Positions 5,598-8,620 of a stretch of DNA of 8,620 bases are shown here, in pieces. The position numbers and the translations under genes are program-made. Positions within the stretch are counted from its first letter, which is position 1, and each line of letters opens with the position of its first letter. The DNA comes from Lysobacteraceae bacterium (GTDB lineage Bacteria > Pseudomonadota > Gammaproteobacteria > Steroidobacterales > Steroidobacteraceae). The notes beneath the pieces are model-generated. The model saw only the letters and a list, made by a program, of their open reading frames with translations. It searched no databases and had not been told where the DNA came from. The stretch is from assembly GCA_012516015.1 (NCBI GenBank), contig JAAYXG010000644.1:1-8620 (forward strand). The letters are read 5' to 3'.

Positions 5598-6428
5598 TCA
5601 GTTGCTGCGCAATGCCTTCTGGAACACCACCATCGCTCCCTCTCGGTCCACGCTGAATCCAAGCCGCAGAGCCGAACCTTCGGGCAGAAAGGCATCGTTG
5701 AAGAACGAGCCGAGGAAATGACCCATTGCCATCCCGACCAGCGTATCGGACGGATAGTGCCAACCGGCTTCGATTCGCGACCACGATGTGCCTATGGTCA
5801 GTACGTACAAACCGACATCGAAAGCACGCGTGACTCCCGGTGAGAGCTCGAGCGCATGAACGTTACGCGACGCGAGACGTCCGTGAACTGCCGCGGAAGA
5901 GGTATGGCCTGACGGAAAGCTCTCCTTCGCCGCACCGTTCGGCCGCGTGCGGTCCGCGACGTCTTTGAGCTGTGACGTGAGGTTCGCCGTCGCGCTCACG
6001 GCGGCGATGTGCACGAGCGATCCTTTGGCCTTGTTCCACACCCACTCGCCGGCCGTCTCGCCCGACGGCATGATCGCGATCGTCGCGTAATGCACGAGCG
6101 CGGCGGCATCTTTCAAGTCGTCGCTCCAGCGCTCCGCGCCGCGTTGTGAGCCAAATACAGGCGTGTGCTCGCGAGCCCAATCGGCCGTGCGTCGATCCCA
6201 ATCGTCCACCTGGAAGATCGCGGCGCCGATCAATGGCGCCCAAACCCAGGGATCCGTCGTCGCCTCACGCGCGGCCGCACCTACGCGTTCCCAGCCCGGA
6301 CTGATACTCGCGTCCTCTCCCCAGCCGCGCCCGCTCGGCAAGGTCGAGCAACCCGCGCAAACGAGAACGATACCGAACAGAGCAAAACGTGCGAGCAGCA
6401 CTTTCACGACTGCATAACTGACGGGCAC
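5598..6428 (-). CDS. PAP2-superfamily phosphatase, putative lipoprotein
   Basis: A membrane-associated acid phosphatase-like protein (phosphatidic acid phosphatase 2/haloperoxidase fold) of 276 residues. All three phosphatase motifs are present: K-x6-RP (Lys155, Arg162-Pro163), PSGH (172-175) and SR-x5-H-x3-D (Ser217-Arg218, His224, Asp228), so it should be active. The N-terminus has a basic-hydrophobic signal ending VLVCAGC, a lipobox-like site with Cys27, though Cys at -3 is unusual. The start is a GTG at 6428; an in-frame GTG at 6407 (giving MKVLLARFALFGIVLV) would make a more typical lipoprotein signal, and neither has a good Shine-Dalgarno. Likely substrates are lipid phosphates or undecaprenyl pyrophosphate, which cannot be decided here. 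It follows the exporter permease on the same strand, separated by 108 bp with a folded repeat, so probably not tightly co-transcribed. Confidence 0.85.
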   Translation of the reverse strand: MPVSYAVVKVLLARFALFGIVLVCAGCSTLPSGRGWGEDASISPGWERVGAAAREATTDPWVWAPLIGAAIFQVDDWDRRTADWAREHTPVFGSQRGAERWSDDLKDAAALVHYATIAIMPSGETAGEWVWNKAKGSLVHIAAVSATANLTSQLKDVADRTRPNGAAKESFPSGHTSSAAVHGRLASRNVHALELSPGVTRAFDVGLYVLTIGTSWSRIEAGWHYPSDTLVGMAMGHFLGSFFNDAFLPEGSALRLGFSVDREGAMVVFQKALRSN

Positions 6429-6442
6429 GCGTCGCGTTCCCG

Positions 6443-6540
6443 GTTCGTGATCCGTGATCCGCGGATTGTAAGAGGGTCGCGAACGCGACCTACCCTTCTT
6501 ACTACCCGCGAATCACGAGATACCGCGAGTCACGAGTCAC
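6443..6540. repeat. Nested inverted repeats between exporter permease and PAP2 gene
   Basis: The outer arms are heptads GTTCGTG, ATCCGTG, ATCCGCG (6443-6463) and their approximate inverse CGCGAAT, CACGAGA, CGCGAGT, CACGAGT (6507-6537, with a 3-nt slip). The core is a second hairpin: GGTCGCG (6475-6481) pairs with CGCGACC (6484-6490), extended by GTAAGAG-like flanks that pair with the segment ending TTCTTAC near 6504. The permease stop codon (6537-6539) lies in the outer arm. The fold may terminate the exporter operon transcript. Confidence 0.6.
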
Positions 6541-7745
6541 TCATGCCTGAGCGCCTCGATCGGATCGAGTCGCGCGGCGCGCCGCGCCGGGAAGTAGCCA
6601 AAGACGATGCCGACCGCCGCCGAGAACGCGAACGAAATGAGGATAATGCCCGGATTGAAGACGTAGGGTACGTTGAACGCGTTGTTCGCGAGGATACCCG
6701 CGGTCAATCCGAGCACGATGCCGATGACGCCGCCGAGGGCGGCGAGCGTCACTGCTTCGACGAGGAACTGCAGCAAGACGTCTTTCGCCATCGCACCGAC
6801 CGCAAGACGCGTCCCGATCTCCCGCGTTCGTTCGGTCACCGATACCAGCATGATGTTCATGATGCCGACGCCGCCGACGACGAGGCTCACTGCCGCGACC
6901 GCGCTCAAGAGCGTCGTCATCACACGCGAGGAGTTCGTGAATGCGCTCGTGATCTCCTGCAGATCGCGCACGTTGAAATCGTCGACGGCACCCTCGCGAA
7001 TCTTCCGTCGCTCGCGCATCAAGCGCTCGATGTCGCGCTGTACTTTTGCGGTGGATGCCGTATCGCGCGCGGAGACGAGAATCGCGTTGACGTCCGAGTT
7101 GCCGACGAGCCGACGCTGCATCATGCGCAAGGGCACGAGCACCACGTCGTCCTGGTTTTGCCCGAATCCGGATTGACCCTTCGGTGTGAGCGTGCCGATG
7201 ACCTGGCACGAGACCTTCTGCAGGCGGATGTTCGCACCGAGCGGATCCTGATTGCCGAACAGCTCTTGCTTGACGGTATCGCCCAGGATGCAAACGGCCG
7301 CGCCAGAACGCAGCTCGGTGTCCGCGAAGTTGCGGCCGCTCGCGAGGTCCCAATCGCGTACCTCCAGATACTTGTCGCTCGTGCCCACCACCTGCGTGGA
7401 CCAGTTCGCGTTGCCGAAGATCGCTTGCGTGGAAGAGTTCAAGCTCGGCGCGACCGCGCGAATGCCCGTGATCTCCTGCTCGATGGCGCGCACGTCATCG
7501 ATCGTGAACGGCGGTGCCGCCGAGCGGGCGCCGCCGCCGCCGAATCCTTGCCCGCGAAACACCTGCAACAGATTCGTACCGAGCTTCTGCATATCGGCCT
7601 GCACCTGGGCCGTCGCGCCTTCGCCGATCGTCACCATCGTGATCACGGAAGCCACGCCGATCACGATGCCTAAAATCGTCAGCGCGGAGCGCAGCGCGTT
7701 GCGACGAATTTCGCGCAATGCGAGGAGGAGAGCGTTCAGGAACAT
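6537..7745 (-). CDS. MacB-like ABC transporter permease (FtsX domain)
   Basis: The membrane subunit of a MacAB/type VII-like ABC exporter, 402 residues from ATG 7745. Layout: N-terminal TM helix with the family sequence ALREIRRNALRSALTILGIVIGVASVI, a periplasmic MacB core domain (about 45-265) with TIDDV, GR-F and GNQDPLGANIRL segments, then three C-terminal TM helices: the SAVAAVSLVVGGVGIMNIML helix followed by VTERTREIGTRLAVGA, then the LGGVIGIVLGLTAG helix, then a last one ending FGYFPARRAARLDPIEALRHE. The frame extends two codons to GTG 7751, but CTCC at 7753-7756 (GGAG on the coding strand) is 7 bases from ATG 7745 and decides for it. In E. coli MacB the ATPase and permease are fused; here they are separate. 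The ATPase gene ends 40 bases upstream. Substrate (macrolide, peptide, siderophore, lipid) is unknown. Confidence 0.9.
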   Translation of the reverse strand: MFLNALLLALREIRRNALRSALTILGIVIGVASVITMVTIGEGATAQVQADMQKLGTNLLQVFRGQGFGGGGARSAAPPFTIDDVRAIEQEITGIRAVAPSLNSSTQAIFGNANWSTQVVGTSDKYLEVRDWDLASGRNFADTELRSGAAVCILGDTVKQELFGNQDPLGANIRLQKVSCQVIGTLTPKGQSGFGQNQDDVVLVPLRMMQRRLVGNSDVNAILVSARDTASTAKVQRDIERLMRERRKIREGAVDDFNVRDLQEITSAFTNSSRVMTTLLSAVAAVSLVVGGVGIMNIMLVSVTERTREIGTRLAVGAMAKDVLLQFLVEAVTLAALGGVIGIVLGLTAGILANNAFNVPYVFNPGIILISFAFSAAVGIVFGYFPARRAARLDPIEALRHE

Positions 7746-7752
7746 CGGCACA

Positions 7753-7756
7753 CTCC
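7753..7756 (-). promoter_or_regulatory. Shine-Dalgarno deciding the permease start
   Basis: GGAG on the minus strand lies 7 bases before ATG 7745. It is only one base from the competing GTG at 7751, which is therefore unlikely to be used. Confidence 0.6.
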
Positions 7757-7785
7757 GCGCTTCGGCTGGGTGTTGGGGACTAAGC

Positions 7786-8517
7786 TCATTCGATGCCCTC
7801 GCTCGCGCGCTGCGGTTTGTTGATCGTATCGCTTTCGATCAGCCCGTCTCGGAACCGGACGATGCGCCGAGTCCAGGCCGCAATGTCGGGCTCGTGCGTG
7901 ACCATGACGATCGTGATGCCGCGCTCCTCATTGAGCGAGGTGAGCAGCGCCATGATGTCGTTGCTCGTTGCCGTGTCGAGGTTGCCGGTCGGCTCGTCTG
8001 CGAACAGCACCTTCGGTTCCGAGACGATTGCGCGCGCAATCGCAACGCGCTGTTGCTGTCCGCCGGAAAGCTCGCTCGGCACATGCGTCTCGCGCCCGGA
8101 CAAACCGACTTCCGCAAGCGCGCGGCGCGCCTTCTCGCGACGCTCCTTGGCATTGAGGCCGCGGTACACGAGCGGTAGCTCGACGTTCTCGAGCGCGGTC
8201 GTACGGCTCAGCAAATTGAAGCCCTGAAAAACGAATCCGAGATAGTTGCGCCGGAGCAGCGCGCGCTGGTCAGCGGTCATCTCGCCGACCGGTGCGCCGA
8301 GAAACCGGTACGTACCGCTCGTCGGCGTATCCAGGCAGCCGAGGATGTTCATGCACGTCGACTTGCCGGAGCCGCTCGGGCCCATGACGGAGACGAATTC
8401 GCCCGCATCGATCTTGAGATCGATGCCGCGCAGCGCGCGCACTTGTCCTTCGCCTTCGCCGTAGACCTTCGTGACCTGCGACAGCTCGATGATCGGCGGA
8501 GCAGCGGGATTCTTCAT
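7786..8517 (-). CDS. ABC exporter ATPase subunit (MacB/LolD type)
   Basis: A 243-residue nucleotide-binding subunit that powers the adjacent permease from the cytosolic side. All motifs are intact: Walker A GPSGSGKST (46-54), Q-loop Gln98 in VFQGFNLL, signature LSGGQQQR (150-157), Walker B VLFADEP with Glu175, D-loop GNLD, and H-loop His208 in MVTHEPD. The NILGCLDTPTSG and VELPLVYRG sequences are typical of the MacB/LolD group rather than of importers. ATG 8517 overlaps the stop of the upstream fusion-protein gene (ATGA), which indicates translational coupling; a 40-base gap separates it from the permease gene. No transmembrane domain is fused to it. Confidence 0.94.
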   Translation of the reverse strand: MKNPAAPPIIELSQVTKVYGEGEGQVRALRGIDLKIDAGEFVSVMGPSGSGKSTCMNILGCLDTPTSGTYRFLGAPVGEMTADQRALLRRNYLGFVFQGFNLLSRTTALENVELPLVYRGLNAKERREKARRALAEVGLSGRETHVPSELSGGQQQRVAIARAIVSEPKVLFADEPTGNLDTATSNDIMALLTSLNEERGITIVMVTHEPDIAAWTRRIVRFRDGLIESDTINKPQRASEGIE

Positions 8518-8620
8518 CGTTGCGGCGGCGCCTCGACGTCGACGATGACGCGTGTGCCGGGCTCGAGCCGACGAGCGAGCGCCGCTTGCACCGCGGGATC
8601 GTCGGGATCAAGGCGCCCGA
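8514..8620 (-). CDS. C-terminal end of a membrane fusion protein (MacA/HlyD-like), truncated by window edge
   Basis: The frame is open from the window end to TGA (8514-8516): 34 residues beginning GRLDPDDPAVQAALARRLEP and finishing GTRVIVDVEAPPQR. The 'L-PGTRVIV' ending resembles the last strand of periplasmic adaptor proteins. The identification rests mainly on position: the gene ends in a 4-bp ATGA overlap with the exporter ATPase, and macA-type genes are normally first in such operons. It would link the inner-membrane pump to an outer-membrane channel. The fragment has no diagnostic domain. Confidence 0.6.
   Translation of the reverse strand, partial: GRLDPDDPAVQAALARRLEPGTRVIVDVEAPPQR

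Noticed and set aside
5017..5784. 255-codon open frame on the - strand
   Set aside because: It crosses the redoxin gene antisense and the intergenic repeats, and no domain is visible; the real - strand gene here is PAP2.
6165..7673. 502-codon open frame on the + strand
   Set aside because: It is antisense to the permease and PAP2 genes, is rich in Arg, Asp and His, and has no family resemblance; long antisense frames are common at this GC content.
7252..8178. 308-codon open frame on the + strand
   Set aside because: Antisense to the exporter permease and ATPase, whose motifs are complete on the other strand.

Overview
This is a GC-rich, densely coded proteobacterial chromosome segment, most likely gammaproteobacterial. 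That placement is an inference from the E. coli-like GabD, YhfA, OsmC and S-formylglutathione hydrolase sequences; nothing in the window fixes a genus. There are no RNA genes, insertion sequences, phage genes or CRISPR arrays. Ten protein genes are present, and the first and last run off the window.

Bases 1-2413 (+ strand): the C-terminal part of an NAD(P)+ succinate-semialdehyde dehydrogenase (gabD), a YhfA-type OsmC-family gene, and a classic osmC hydroperoxidase gene. The YhfA-type gene is the main discovery. Its frame is intact from 1431 to 1856 except for one in-frame TGA (1581-1583), which sits exactly where E. coli YhfA has its reactive cysteine (GGC-SA-D becomes GG-TGA-SAFDV). The protein resumes in the same frame with good family sequence and keeps the second conserved Cys. 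This is the signature of a selenocysteine codon, and a candidate bacterial SECIS hairpin lies just downstream. Conventional gene callers would report only an 86-codon fragment.

Bases 2503-4698 (- strand): a Bcr/CflA-type 12-TM drug:H+ antiporter and S-formylglutathione hydrolase (formaldehyde detoxification). Bases 4963-5517 (+ strand): a thioredoxin-fold redoxin with a CNHC motif. Bases 5598-6428 (- strand): a PAP2-superfamily phosphatase with a lipoprotein-like signal. Bases 6537-8620 (- strand): an ABC-type exporter operon of MacAB type, read from the window end inwards as the tail of a membrane fusion protein, an ATPase (ATGA overlap with the fusion protein) and a MacB-like permease.

The left two thirds has a common theme of dealing with reactive carbonyls, peroxides and toxic compounds (gabD, Sec-yhfA, osmC, MFS pump, fghA, redoxin). 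The genes are on different strands, so this is a neighbourhood rather than one operon.

A second notable feature is that almost every gene junction carries short degenerate tandem repeats with a 7-bp period (GTGTAAR-like, GAYTCGT-like, GGGGCTC-like and GGTTCGC-like families), usually as an inverted pair that can fold into a hairpin. Three of these structures reach into a coding end or contain the stop codon. The longest gap between confident genes is the divergent 264-bp spacer at 4699-4962, which holds such an inverted pair and a doubtful 29-codon ORF.
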